A program made the translations under genes and the position numbers. Source: Candidatus Saganbacteria bacterium (GTDB taxonomy: Bacteria > Margulisbacteria > WOR-1 > XYC2-FULL-46-14 > XYC2-FULL-37-10). From it: DNA of 64,000 nt. The notes under the pieces are model-generated. The model was given only the letters and a program-made list of their open reading frames with translations, had not been told where the DNA came from and did no database searches. Within the stretch, counting starts at the first letter, position 1. Every line of letters begins with the position of its first letter. Below are positions 56,266-64,000 of this stretch, piece after piece. The DNA is taken from positions 1 through 64,000 of the forward strand of contig JACRPL010000013.1 in NCBI GenBank assembly GCA_016223245.1. Reading direction: 5' to 3'.

Positions 56266-56438
56266 TTCTCTTTTGACTTATCGAAGCTGGATTTTACTTC
56301 ATTGAATTTTTCTTTGCCTTTCTCAATTGCTTCGGATACTTTCTTTCTGGCATCTTCGCCTTTTTCTGGAGCAAAAAGAAGCCCTGCTACAAAACCTATT
56401 ATCCCCCATCCCAATATCCCCTTTAACAGCTTGCCCAC
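56262..56438 (-). CDS. YtxH-like small membrane protein
   Basis: Short gene of 58 residues from GTG 56438, sharing one base with the stop of the DUF948-like gene (TAGTG), with GGTGAT upstream. Sequence VGKLLKGILGWGIIGFVAGLLFAPEKGEDARKKV is the YtxH pattern: one membrane helix and a G-x-x-x-G-LLFAPxxGxxxR motif. A Lys-rich coiled tail ends at a stop supplied by the palindromic element at 56239-56265. Forms a unit with the upstream gene; both are stress-related in Firmicutes. Confidence 0.8.
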   Translation of the reverse strand: MGKLLKGILGWGIIGFVAGLLFAPEKGEDARKKVSEAIEKGKEKFNEVKSSFDKSKEN

Positions 56439-56710
56439 TATTTATCACCTTCCTTCATAATATCGATTGATTCTTTGACTTTATTTATTATATCAAGGTT
56501 CCCGATCTTCTTTTTTGCGATTTCAATGCCAGAAATAATAAAATCCATGATGCTTATCAAAAATGCCGCCGCTTTGATCTCTTTTTTGAGCCTGTTTGTA
56601 ACAAACCGTATGTCAAGAAGAACTAAAACTCCAAGTATTGCAAGAACAATAAGCGCAATAAGTAGTATTATTCCGCAAAATTGAAGAGCCAAACCCATAT
56701 ATAAACTCAT
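56438..56710 (-). CDS. DUF948-like small membrane protein
   Basis: Protein of 90 residues with one N-terminal membrane helix (about 9-33, rich in Leu/Ile) and a helical cytoplasmic part (TNRLKKEIKAAAFLISIMDFIISGIEIAKKK). DUF948 proteins are often encoded beside YtxH, as here with a one-base overlap. Function unknown. It follows pheA by 3 bases. Confidence 0.65.
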   Translation of the reverse strand: MSLYMGLALQFCGIILLIALIVLAILGVLVLLDIRFVTNRLKKEIKAAAFLISIMDFIISGIEIAKKKIGNLDIINKVKESIDIMKEGDK

Positions 56711-56713
56711 TTT

Positions 56714-57580
56714 TTACCTCCTTGCCTTAGGATATGATCCAAGCAGCTTATAGAAAGCGACTTTGCTCTCAATCATCCTAAGCGCCCTAGAAATGTCGAT
56801 ATCATCCCTGTGGCCTTCTAGGTCGACAAAGAAATAATAGTCGCCCAATTCTTTTTTTACGGGGCGGGATTCTATCTTTGTAAGATTTATGTCGCGCTCT
56901 GCAAATTCGGCTAACACATCGTGCAGACCTCCCGGCCTATCCTTGGGAAGAGTAAAAACTATTGATGTTTTGTCTTTTCCTGTTTTCTTATGGTCCTGTT
57001 TTGATAATATTACGAACCTCGTTTGGTTGTCCTTTGAATTAAGATCACGCGCTATTACCGATAAGCCATATAATTTTGCGGAAGCCAAGGTGCCGATCGC
57101 CGCGAATACCGGACCTTTGACGACGCCATGGGAAATGATCTTTTCGCCAAGTGATTGCGCGACCTGCTTTGCCGCTTCCGATGTTGAATATGACAAATGA
57201 AGTTTAGCTTTTGGTAGTTTTCTCCTCAAATAATCTTTGCATTGCTCAAGCGGCTGGGGATGGGAGATAACATCGGTTATTTCGTTGGCTTTAACCCCTT
57301 TCTGGGCTAAAAGATAATTATGGACGGGGAAAATAAGTTCGCCGCAGATCTTCAAATTTACATCGCGAGCCAGCATATCGGTTACGGTCCCTATCGTTCC
57401 TTCGATAGAATTTTCGATAGGAACTATGATCTCATCAACGCTTTTTTTATCGGCAGAGACCAGCGCATCGTGGAAAGTGGCAAAAGGCTGCATAGAAACT
57501 TTGCCTTTGATCTTTCTTGCATAGATCTTGCTGGCTTCTTCTGAAAATGTCCCTTCAGGACCTAAGTACCCTACTTTCAT
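56714..57580 (-). CDS. pheA: Prephenate dehydratase
   Basis: Protein of 288 residues from ATG 57580, with GGAGG 9 bases upstream; a longer frame to 57673 lies in the deaminase gene. Periplasmic-binding-like catalytic domain: [29 protein letters not shown] and [10 protein letters not shown] (catalytic TRF). The C-terminal ACT domain ([26 protein letters not shown]) senses phenylalanine. Converts prephenate to phenylpyruvate. No chorismate mutase domain is fused. Confidence 0.96.
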   Translation of the reverse strand: MKVGYLGPEGTFSEEASKIYARKIKGKVSMQPFATFHDALVSADKKSVDEIIVPIENSIEGTIGTVTDMLARDVNLKICGELIFPVHNYLLAQKGVKANEITDVISHPQPLEQCKDYLRRKLPKAKLHLSYSTSEAAKQVAQSLGEKIISHGVVKGPVFAAIGTLASAKLYGLSVIARDLNSKDNQTRFVILSKQDHKKTGKDKTSIVFTLPKDRPGGLHDVLAEFAERDINLTKIESRPVKKELGDYYFFVDLEGHRDDIDISRALRMIESKVAFYKLLGSYPKARR

Positions 57581-58019
57581 ACTGCACGACCTCCATGTTG
57601 GATTCTTTGAGCATCTGGCTTGCCAATTCGTCGGGGTATCCGCCTTCGTAAACCAAACGGACGATCCCCGCATTTACCATCATTTTAACGCAAATAACGC
57701 ACGGTTGATAGGTGCAATACATCGTACTGCCGTCTATTTTAACTCCATGCACCGCAGCCTGTATGATGGAATTTTGTTCAGCATGGAGGCCGCGGCACAA
57801 CTCATGCCTCTGTCCCGATGGAACATTCATCTGTTTACGTATGCAGGTTTCTTCGGTGCAGTGCTCAAATCCCTTAGGCGATCCATTATACCCTGACGCT
57901 AACATATGGTTGTCTTTGACTACTATCGCCCCGACTTGGCGCTTAACGCATGTCGCGCGCGTTGAAACATCTTTGGTTATTTTCATGAAGTACTCGTCCC
58001 ATGAAGGTCTTAAGTCCAT
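57555..58019 (-). CDS. dCMP/cytidine deaminase family protein
   Basis: Protein of 154 residues. ATG 58019 shares one base with the transketolase stop. Zinc site: [17 protein letters not shown] (His, Glu) and [18 protein letters not shown] (two Cys). The long [27 protein letters not shown] start is that of ComE/dCMP deaminases, which produce dUMP for thymidylate. It overlaps the pheA start by 26 bases. Confidence 0.9.
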   Translation of the reverse strand: MDLRPSWDEYFMKITKDVSTRATCVKRQVGAIVVKDNHMLASGYNGSPKGFEHCTEETCIRKQMNVPSGQRHELCRGLHAEQNSIIQAAVHGVKIDGSTMYCTYQPCVICVKMMVNAGIVRLVYEGGYPDELASQMLKESNMEVVQYESRVLRS

Positions 58020-58966
58020 TATTTTTTCCTGGTAATAACAGACTTTACGGCTGCAACTATATCTTGAGGCGTTAATCCATATTTGACAAGCAATTCTGCT
58101 GGCTTTCCCGATTCCCCAAATGTGTCTTTGACGCCCACACGCACAACGGGGACGGGATACGTTTCGCACAACACCTCCACAACCGCGCTACCCAGCCCCC
58201 CAATTATAGAATGTTCTTCTGCCGTCACAACTGCGCCTGTTTTTTTTGAGCTCTTAATTATCAATGCTTTGTCGATCGGCTTTATTGTGTGCAGGTTAAT
58301 TACTTCAGCGGATATCTTTTTATCTTTTAATATTTTTGCGGCTTCGAGCGCGGCATCAACCATGATCCCGCATGAAAATATTGTCACATCTTTGCCTTCT
58401 TGCAGAACTATCCCCTTGCCAAGTTTAAAATTGATCTTTTCGTTCTCATATATCACAGGTGTAGCCAACCGGGAAAGCCTTACATAGGCAGGCCCGTGCA
58501 GTTCAGCAACTGCCCTGATCGCGGCGGCAGTTTCTATTGCATCGCATGGAGCTACAACTGTCATATTGGGAAGAGGCCTCATTATAGCTATATCTTCGTT
58601 TGCTTGGTGAGAAGCTCCATCTTCGCCTGTTGTTATCCCGCCGTGGGTTACGACAACTTTAACGTTAAGCCTTGTATAAGCACACATCATCCTTATCTGG
58701 TCCCAAGCCCTGCCCGATCCAAATACCGCGAATGTTGAAGCAAAAGCGATCTTTCCGGCTGCCGCCAATCCAGCGGCTGTTGAGATCATGTCTTGTTCAG
58801 CGACTCCCATATCAAAAAATCTTTCAGGAAAAAGTTTCGCAAAGTTCACAGTTTTCGTCGAGGCCGAAAGATCCGCATCCAATACCACAATATTTTGGTT
58901 TTCCGCTCCAAGAGCGGCCAATGTCTTGCCGTATGCATCCCGTGTCGCGATCAATTGTTTAGCCAT
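58019..58966 (-). CDS. Transketolase, C-terminal half (split)
   Basis: Protein of 315 residues: Pyr and C-terminal domains. It starts [31 protein letters not shown], and carries [45 protein letters not shown] and [17 protein letters not shown]. With the partner gene it makes a two-chain transketolase, as in archaea and many uncultured bacteria. It overlaps the N-terminal-half gene by 8 bases. Confidence 0.93.
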   Translation of the reverse strand: MAKQLIATRDAYGKTLAALGAENQNIVVLDADLSASTKTVNFAKLFPERFFDMGVAEQDMISTAAGLAAAGKIAFASTFAVFGSGRAWDQIRMMCAYTRLNVKVVVTHGGITTGEDGASHQANEDIAIMRPLPNMTVVAPCDAIETAAAIRAVAELHGPAYVRLSRLATPVIYENEKINFKLGKGIVLQEGKDVTIFSCGIMVDAALEAAKILKDKKISAEVINLHTIKPIDKALIIKSSKKTGAVVTAEEHSIIGGLGSAVVEVLCETYPVPVVRVGVKDTFGESGKPAELLVKYGLTPQDIVAAVKSVITRKK

Positions 58967-59804
58967 TATTTTTAAAACACTCGCAAAGTTCGCTTAAAGC
59001 TTGCGCTTCCTCTTCTTTTGTGGGGGCTTTCCCGTGAAAATCGAGCGGTTTCGCTTCCATGAACGATACGCCTTTCCCTTTTACAGTGTCAGCAATGATC
59101 ACTGTCGGCGACCCCTTGATCTTTTCCGCTTCTTCAAAAGAAGCAATTATCGCATTGATTGAATGCCCGTCACATTTTAACACATGGAAACCAAACGCTT
59201 TGAATTTATCGGCTAGAGGCTCAATATTTTTGATATCCTCTACCCGGCCATCGATCTGATATTTGTTCCTGTCGACTATGACCGTCAAATTATCGAGCTT
59301 TTTATGCGAAGAGGTCATAGCGGCTTCCCAGATCTGGCCTTCTTGGCATTCGCCATCGCCTGTTAAACAATATATCCTATAAGATTTCTTGTCGAGACGC
59401 GCGGCTAACGCCATCCCGTTCGCGGCAGAAAGCCCCTGTCCCAATGATCCGGTTGATATTTCGATCCCCGGAAGCGAAAGCATATCGATATGTCCCTGAA
59501 GAGAGCTTCCAATCTGTCTTAATGTTTTAAGATATGATTTTGGGAAATATCCGGCTTCCGCAAGAGCCGCATAAAGTACCGGCGCTGCATGTCCCTTCGA
59601 CATCACAAACCTGTCGCGATCGGCCCATTTCGGCTCTTTTGGATCATGCCTCATTTTATGAAAATAGAGGACAGTTATGATGTCGGCAGCCGAAAGAGAC
59701 CCTCCTGGATGCCCCGATTGCGCACGGCAAGTCATTTCTATTATATGCTTGCGCAAAGTGTTGGCTTTAATTTCTAATTCTTTGAGTAATTCTTTCGAAA
59801 CCAT
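58959..59804 (-). CDS. Transketolase, N-terminal half (split)
   Basis: Protein of 281 residues with the TPP motif CLTGDGECQEGQIWEAAMTSSHKKLDNLTVIVDRNKYQIDG, plus GHPGGSLSAADIITVLYF and MSKGHAAPVLYAAL. Pentose-phosphate pathway enzyme with the next gene. The promoter TGATATCAT ends 7 bases before ATG 59804, with no Shine-Dalgarno, so the transcript is probably leaderless. Confidence 0.94.
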   Translation of the reverse strand: MVSKELLKELEIKANTLRKHIIEMTCRAQSGHPGGSLSAADIITVLYFHKMRHDPKEPKWADRDRFVMSKGHAAPVLYAALAEAGYFPKSYLKTLRQIGSSLQGHIDMLSLPGIEISTGSLGQGLSAANGMALAARLDKKSYRIYCLTGDGECQEGQIWEAAMTSSHKKLDNLTVIVDRNKYQIDGRVEDIKNIEPLADKFKAFGFHVLKCDGHSINAIIASFEEAEKIKGSPTVIIADTVKGKGVSFMEAKPLDFHGKAPTKEEEAQALSELCECFKNNG

Positions 59805-59811
59805 TTATAGA

Positions 59812-59820
59812 ATGATATCA
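59812..59820 (-). promoter_or_regulatory. Extended -10 for leaderless transketolase transcript
   Basis: Minus strand TG-A-TATCAT (59820-59812) ends 7 bases before ATG 59804. Same sequence as the divergent pair at 30437-30446. Confidence 0.6.
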
Positions 59821-59846
59821 TGAATAAAAAGAGCGTTCAAGAAATT

Positions 59847-60863
59847 TCAGAACTTGTATCCAAAATCGAGATAAACCCCGGAAGACGTATTATAGCCGGA
59901 TTCAGCAAAAAAATTATTAGCATTCCTGCCGATCTGTACGCCTATCCCGATCTTTCCGCCATCAGAGACCAAAGACGGCATACCGACCAAGTACATGACA
60001 GGATTTGAAAAATTATGGTAAGTTACAGTCGGCCCCCAGTAGTTTACATCGGCTTTGAACATCATGCCAATTTCAGCCATTGTAACTGTATAATCGACGC
60101 CCGATCCAAACCCTGCGCCCATTACAAGTTCGCTTCCTTTGTCCAAAGGAGCTACGTAATCTGCCATTAGGGCCGCAGACCCGGCAATTATCCCGCTTTT
60201 TATTTGGAATGTTTCCCCTGGAGCCTTTGGCGCCGGCTCTACCGGTTTTACAACCGGCTGAGGAGGAGGAACCGTTATCGGAGGCGGAGGATGTGCCGTT
60301 ATTTTTTCTGGCTGCGGAAGCGAAACTTCTTCCTCGCCTTGCAGCTTTTTTAATTTTTTCTTTAATGCCTTGATCTTCGAATTTATAGCATTCATCTGCC
60401 TCATGAGGCTTTTTCTAAGCGCCGGATTTTTGGCTCTTTTAAATTTTAATCCTAAAGATTTGAGGTTTGAAGTGAGTTTTTTTATCTGATTTTGAATTAT
60501 AGAAACTTCGCTTTCCGCTGCCGGGGGCGCCTCTTCCTCAATAATTTTGGGTTCAATTTGGGGCGCAGGCTTGTGGTAAGCCCGATGGATCCTCGGCTTG
60601 TATATTCTGCGCGCCTTGCCGATTATTTTGGGTTTAAGCAGTTTTTCCTTAAGCTTTTGAGCCTCAATTATCCTATTCAACTTCTCATTTCTTATCTCAA
60701 TAATAGCTTTGTTGATCTGCTGTATTTCGTTCCCGATCTGGCGGATTTTTGTTTTTATCACCTTTTGTTTTTTTACGGCAGTGGCATTTTTATTCGCGGC
60801 AAATGAATCGGCTGAAGAAACAAATAGGATCAAAACAAATAATGAAACAATTTTTGTTTTCAT
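59847..60863 (-). CDS. Coiled-coil outer-membrane protein with Pro-rich linker
   Basis: Protein of 338 residues. The signal peptide is about residues 1-22 (KIVSLFVLILFVSSADSFA). Next are two coiled coils (about 28-75 and 115-175, the second Lys-rich) separated by a segment of Pro and Glu, then a Pro-rich linker (PPPPITVPPPQP, about 190-205). A C-terminal beta-barrel-like part of about 130 residues ends GVYLDFGYKF with the terminal Phe typical of outer-membrane beta-barrels. Function unknown; a periplasm-spanning structural role is inferred from the coiled coil. The promoter upstream is strong. Confidence 0.75.
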   Translation of the reverse strand: MKTKIVSLFVLILFVSSADSFAANKNATAVKKQKVIKTKIRQIGNEIQQINKAIIEIRNEKLNRIIEAQKLKEKLLKPKIIGKARRIYKPRIHRAYHKPAPQIEPKIIEEEAPPAAESEVSIIQNQIKKLTSNLKSLGLKFKRAKNPALRKSLMRQMNAINSKIKALKKKLKKLQGEEEVSLPQPEKITAHPPPPITVPPPQPVVKPVEPAPKAPGETFQIKSGIIAGSAALMADYVAPLDKGSELVMGAGFGSGVDYTVTMAEIGMMFKADVNYWGPTVTYHNFSNPVMYLVGMPSLVSDGGKIGIGVQIGRNANNFFAESGYNTSSGVYLDFGYKF

Positions 60864-60877
60864 GATCGATTATGGAC

Positions 60878-60907
60878 ATAATAACGAAAACAAGTTGTGC
60901 TTGTCAA
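60878..60907 (-). promoter_or_regulatory. Strong promoter of the outer-membrane protein gene
   Basis: On the minus strand TTGACA (60907-60902) and TATTAT (60883-60878) are 18 bases apart. The start codon lies 14 bases beyond, so the leader is only about 7 bases. Confidence 0.75.
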
Positions 60908-60909
60908 GC

Positions 60910-61773
60910 TCAAATATAGGAAGGCATTATTATTTCCAGCTGCAATTTTACGCGGAATTTCCCCCAAACCCTATTCCTTGCTAGGTCAATCAATTTTCTT
61001 ACATCTTGGCATGTCGCCTGCCCCAGATTGACTATAAAATTCGCATGCTTGCTAGAGATCTGCGCGTTCCCTATCCTTGCCCCTTTAAGCCCGGCATCTT
61101 CAAGTAATTTTCCAGCAAATTGGCCTTTCGGATTTTTAAAAATGCTGCCCATGGACGGTATGTCGTAAGGCTGCTTCTCGATCCTGTCTTTCATATATGC
61201 TTGCATTTTTTCTTTGATATTTAATGCGGTGTCGCGGTCCAAATTAAGCTCAACTTTTTTGATAAATAAGCTCGTTTCAGTAAAAACGCTGGTCCTGTAG
61301 TTGAATTTGCAATCGGCTTTGGAATATACATTTTCTTTGCCGTTTTGGTCGATGACCAACACCTTCTCGACAAATTTCCCGATCCATAACTCTTTAAGGC
61401 CTGCATTCATCACAACCGCGCCGCCCAGCGTCCCAGGGACACCCGCCAAAAATTCAAGCCCGGTCAGGCCGTTTTTCCTTAGGTCATTCAATAATTTCTG
61501 CAAAGGCATGCCGGCATCGACTAATGCATTTTTGCCGGCAATTTCGATATTATCCATCCCAAGCTTTATCACGACACCATTAAACCCTTTGTCAGCAAAC
61601 AAAATATTTGAACCGAGGCCCAAAATAAAATATCTTAATTTTTTCGACCTGGCAAAATCAATGGCTTCAACAATCCCATCTATATCCCTTGCGGTCGTAA
61701 AATATAAAGCGGGGCCGCCGATCTTGATCGTTGAATGGAGAGATAAGGGCTCGTTTTTTTGCAGTTGAAGCAT
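60910..61773 (-). CDS. murB: UDP-N-acetylenolpyruvoylglucosamine reductase
   Basis: Protein of 287 residues. FAD domain: LSLHSTIKIGGPALYFT, YFILGLGSNILFADKGFNGVVIKL, and GVPGTLGGAVVMNAG. The C-terminal domain has SMGSIFKNPKGQFAGKLLEDAGLKGARIGNAQISSKHANFIVNLG. Makes UDP-MurNAc. It follows murC by 2 bases. The plus-strand outer frames in this gene are shadows. Confidence 0.96.
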   Translation of the reverse strand: MLQLQKNEPLSLHSTIKIGGPALYFTTARDIDGIVEAIDFARSKKLRYFILGLGSNILFADKGFNGVVIKLGMDNIEIAGKNALVDAGMPLQKLLNDLRKNGLTGLEFLAGVPGTLGGAVVMNAGLKELWIGKFVEKVLVIDQNGKENVYSKADCKFNYRTSVFTETSLFIKKVELNLDRDTALNIKEKMQAYMKDRIEKQPYDIPSMGSIFKNPKGQFAGKLLEDAGLKGARIGNAQISSKHANFIVNLGQATCQDVRKLIDLARNRVWGKFRVKLQLEIIMPSYI

Positions 61774-61775
61774 TG

Positions 61776-63167
61776 TTATAGTTTGATCTTGAGGCGCGAC
61801 AAAATTTCTTTGCCGATATTATTTATATCGCCGGCTCCCATAGTCAGTATCAGGTCGTTTGGCTTGAGCATCTTGACGAGAATCTCTGGTATGCGTTCTT
61901 TTCTTTGGACGTAGAGGACGTCCTGGTGTTTTTCCACTTCGCGAGAGATCATCCGGCCGTCGACATTTTGGATCGGCGACTCGCCCGCTGAATAAATATC
62001 GGTCAATATGACAAGGTCGGCGTCAATAAAAGCCTCCCCGAACTGCGAGAAAAGGTTTAATGTGCGGCTGTACCTGTGCGGCTGGAAAATAGCAATTATC
62101 CTATGGTCATCTCCCCATCCCATTTTAGTGGCGTGAAGAGTCGCCTTTATCTCTGTCGGATGGTGAGCATAATCGTCAACGACCAGGATGCCGTCAACCT
62201 CGCCTATAATCTGGAAACGCCTTTTTGCTCCAGTAAAAGAATGGAGGGATGAAGCTATTGTCGAAAATGGGATGCCCGCTTCCATTGAAACTGCGATTGC
62301 TGCTAGTGCATTTGAAATATTCTGCTCGCCGGGGATAGACAAGACGAGCTCTCCAAGCATCTTTCCATTCCGTAGAACATTAAATTTCGACTTGTTCTCA
62401 TCAAACAAGAAATTTCGCGCGGTAATATCCGCGTCGGAAATTATCCCGTATGTAATTTTCCTGATGGATGTTTTGTTGGCGATCTCCGCCGATTGGGGAT
62501 TGTCGACTCCAACAACTAAAAGCCCGTCTTTTGCGGTTCGCCCAATAAATTGCCCGAATATATCATGCAAGTTTTCGACCGTGCCGAAATATTCCATATG
62601 GTCGGGCTCGATATTGGTCAAAACAGTTACAGTTGGGTTTAATTCCAAGAATGACCCGTCGCTTTCGTCAGCTTCGGCTATTGCATATTCCCCTGCCCCA
62701 AGCCTCGCATTGCCGTCGACATAATCCGTCTCGCCGCCGATCAAGTATGTAGGGTCAAGCCTCGCATCGCAGAATATTTTCGATATCATCGATGTCGTCG
62801 TCGTTTTGCCGTGCGTGCCTGCGACCGCCACCCTTTGTTTGAATTTGTCCATGATCCACGAAAGCATCTGCGCGCGCTTAATAATCGTAAGGTTCTTAGA
62901 CTTGGCTTCCATGAATTCTACATTGTCCTTTGAGACCGCGGATGAATACACGACAAGATCAGCTTCACGCAGGTTGCTTGCGCTGTGCTCGATAAATACT
63001 TTTATCCCGAGGTCCTTCAGCCTTATTGTATTGCTCGACTCTTTAAGGTCGGAGCCGGAAACCCTAAACCCCATTTGAAAAAGTATCTTCCCTATAGCTG
63101 ATACTCCGCACCCGCCAATGCCGATTAAATATATATTCTTATGTTTACCGATATCGAAGCTATTCAT
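61776..63167 (-). CDS. murC: UDP-N-acetylmuramate-L-alanine ligase
   Basis: Protein of 463 residues from ATG 63167, overlapping murG by 8 bases; a longer frame to 63221 lies inside murG. NAD-like start IYLIGIGGCGVSAIGKILFQMGFRVSGSDLKES, P-loop AGTHGKTTTTSMISKIF, DESDGSFLELNPTVTVLTNIEPDHMEYFG, and VVDDYAHHPTEIKATL. First amino-acid addition to UDP-MurNAc. Confidence 0.96.
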   Translation of the reverse strand: MNSFDIGKHKNIYLIGIGGCGVSAIGKILFQMGFRVSGSDLKESSNTIRLKDLGIKVFIEHSASNLREADLVVYSSAVSKDNVEFMEAKSKNLTIIKRAQMLSWIMDKFKQRVAVAGTHGKTTTTSMISKIFCDARLDPTYLIGGETDYVDGNARLGAGEYAIAEADESDGSFLELNPTVTVLTNIEPDHMEYFGTVENLHDIFGQFIGRTAKDGLLVVGVDNPQSAEIANKTSIRKITYGIISDADITARNFLFDENKSKFNVLRNGKMLGELVLSIPGEQNISNALAAIAVSMEAGIPFSTIASSLHSFTGAKRRFQIIGEVDGILVVDDYAHHPTEIKATLHATKMGWGDDHRIIAIFQPHRYSRTLNLFSQFGEAFIDADLVILTDIYSAGESPIQNVDGRMISREVEKHQDVLYVQRKERIPEILVKMLKPNDLILTMGAGDINNIGKEILSRLKIKL

Positions 63168-64000
63168 ATAAAAGTTCCACAACTTTTTTTGCGGCATCAG
63201 GTCTTGCGATCCGAAGCGCATTCTGCGACATTTCTCTTAATTTCTGCGGATCGTCAAGCAGCCCGATTGCCAGCTGGGGAAGTCTTGCGATATCCTTTTC
63301 GGGAAGGACCTCGGCCGCATGGGCATTTTTTATCTCTTCCGCATTCAGTTGTTGATGGCCTTCGGAAGCAAACGGGAAAGGGACCAGGATCGAAGGCATC
63401 CCGACAGCCAGGAATTCAGAAATTGCAGTCGCCCCCGCCCTGCTTAAAGCCAAGTCGCATGACTTGAGGCATTCTTCGATATTATACATATAGGCGATCG
63501 GATGGTAAAATGGATATTTTGTTTTAATGCCAAAGCTTAAAACATCAGCAAAATCCCTTTGGCCTATAATGTGGAACAATTCAATATTTTTGTTCTCAAA
63601 CATTTGAATATTTGAAATTATCGCCCGATTGATAGCCCGCGCGCCTTGGCTTCCTCCGACTATTAGCACATTCCTTCCAGGCGCTTCCTTTCTTTTGATC
63701 CCCCGGATGCTTTGCCTTACAGGGTTCCCGGTAACTATCCCGTTGATATATTTTTTTGAAGCATTATAAGACAATGCCGTCCCATACGAGATCTTCGACA
63801 GCATTCTTGAAACGATCCCCGGCAGCACATTCTGTTCCTGGAGGATTAGTCTGATCCCGAACAATCTTGCGGCGATCGCCACTGGAAAACTTACATATCC
63901 TCCCGTTAGGACAACGCGGTCCGGCCTGAAGCGCAAGAAAATAATGATGCTCTGCAAAAATCCGACCAAAGCCGCAAAAGGGGCGGATGCGGCTTGAAAT
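63160..64000 (-). CDS. murG: MurG lipid II glycosyltransferase, 5' end beyond window
   Basis: About 280 C-terminal residues are present; the N-terminus lies past 64000. The frame is open to the edge (FQAASAPFAALVGFLQSIIIFLRFRPDRVVLTGGYVSFPVAIAARL). Motifs: ILQEQN, NVLIVGGSQGARAIN, LALSRAGATAISEFLAVGMPSILVPFPFASEGHQQLNAEEI. Transfers GlcNAc to lipid I. An in-frame TTG at 63969 could be mistaken for a start but is internal. Order murG-murC-murB on one strand. Confidence 0.94.
   Translation of the reverse strand, partial: FQAASAPFAALVGFLQSIIIFLRFRPDRVVLTGGYVSFPVAIAARLFGIRLILQEQNVLPGIVSRMLSKISYGTALSYNASKKYINGIVTGNPVRQSIRGIKRKEAPGRNVLIVGGSQGARAINRAIISNIQMFENKNIELFHIIGQRDFADVLSFGIKTKYPFYHPIAYMYNIEECLKSCDLALSRAGATAISEFLAVGMPSILVPFPFASEGHQQLNAEEIKNAHAAEVLPEKDIARLPQLAIGLLDDPQKLREMSQNALRIARPDAAKKVVELLYE

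Overview
The window is a gene-dense bacterial chromosome segment using the standard code (TGA is a stop). It carries diderm envelope genes: an Mla-type lipid transport set, a lipoprotein, a coiled-coil outer-membrane protein ending in Phe, and murG-murC-murB. It also has full-length glycolytic enzymes and a CsaB/WecG cell-wall polymer cluster. This gene mix, with oversized metabolic enzymes and DUF5693/DUF5674 genes, suggests an uncultured diderm lineage. Candidatus Margulisbacteria/Saganbacteria (WOR-1) is my best guess, with Elusimicrobiota or Omnitrophota-like lineages as alternatives. The lineage is inferred, not shown.

Layout. 1-1542: the 5' part of a minus-strand gene with at least ten 57-bp (19-residue) tandem repeats, then a non-coding stretch. 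1543-6967: nusA-infB-rbfA-nrnA-truB behind a strong promoter and a rimP-leader-like attenuator, although rimP is absent. 6980-8511: small accessory pairs (nucleotidyltransferase, RelE-type toxin-antitoxin). 8517-25669: ligA, then a minus-strand block of adenosine deaminase, pgi, a giant phosphohexomutase, a large glutamate dehydrogenase and a PLP enzyme; then two different phosphofructokinases, fba, tpiA and a DEAD-box helicase. 25684-30429: an accessory island (metallopeptidase, BRO-N, Cas4-like nuclease, Fic, ABC-F remnant, engB, AlbA). 30460-39305: comF-hpf-secA-prfB and the DUF5693-csaB-marC-wecG envelope cluster. 39318-42233: MNT/HEPN genes, DUF5674 and a frameshifted gene. 42233-49230: purC, a membrane-protein pair (one decayed), ispG, purB-purS-purQ and a GH5 lipoprotein. 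49409-64000, all on the minus strand: mlaD-F-E, nnrD, acpS, ilvE, hicBA, argS, ytxH/DUF948, pheA, a dCMP deaminase, split transketolase, an outer-membrane protein and murB/murC/murG.

Three genome-wide habits stand out. (1) Many genes, often solitary ones, have an extended -10 (TGnTATAAT or TGATATCAT) ending 6-8 bases before the start codon with no Shine-Dalgarno, which implies leaderless mRNAs. (2) Two families of small palindromic elements lie between genes. Family A has AACC/GGTT ends, a one-base bulge and a covarying core; family B is a 65-75 bp CTCACCCCC...GGGGGTGAG element. (3) These elements have also entered coding sequence: in frame in truB, in the N-terminal region of the GH5 lipoprotein, and at the end of ytxH, where one supplies the stop codon. 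Genes in decay (ABC-F remnant, truncated membrane paralogue, frameshifted gene, truncated HEPN domains) sit among the accessory islands. No tRNA, rRNA, CRISPR array or transposase was recognised.
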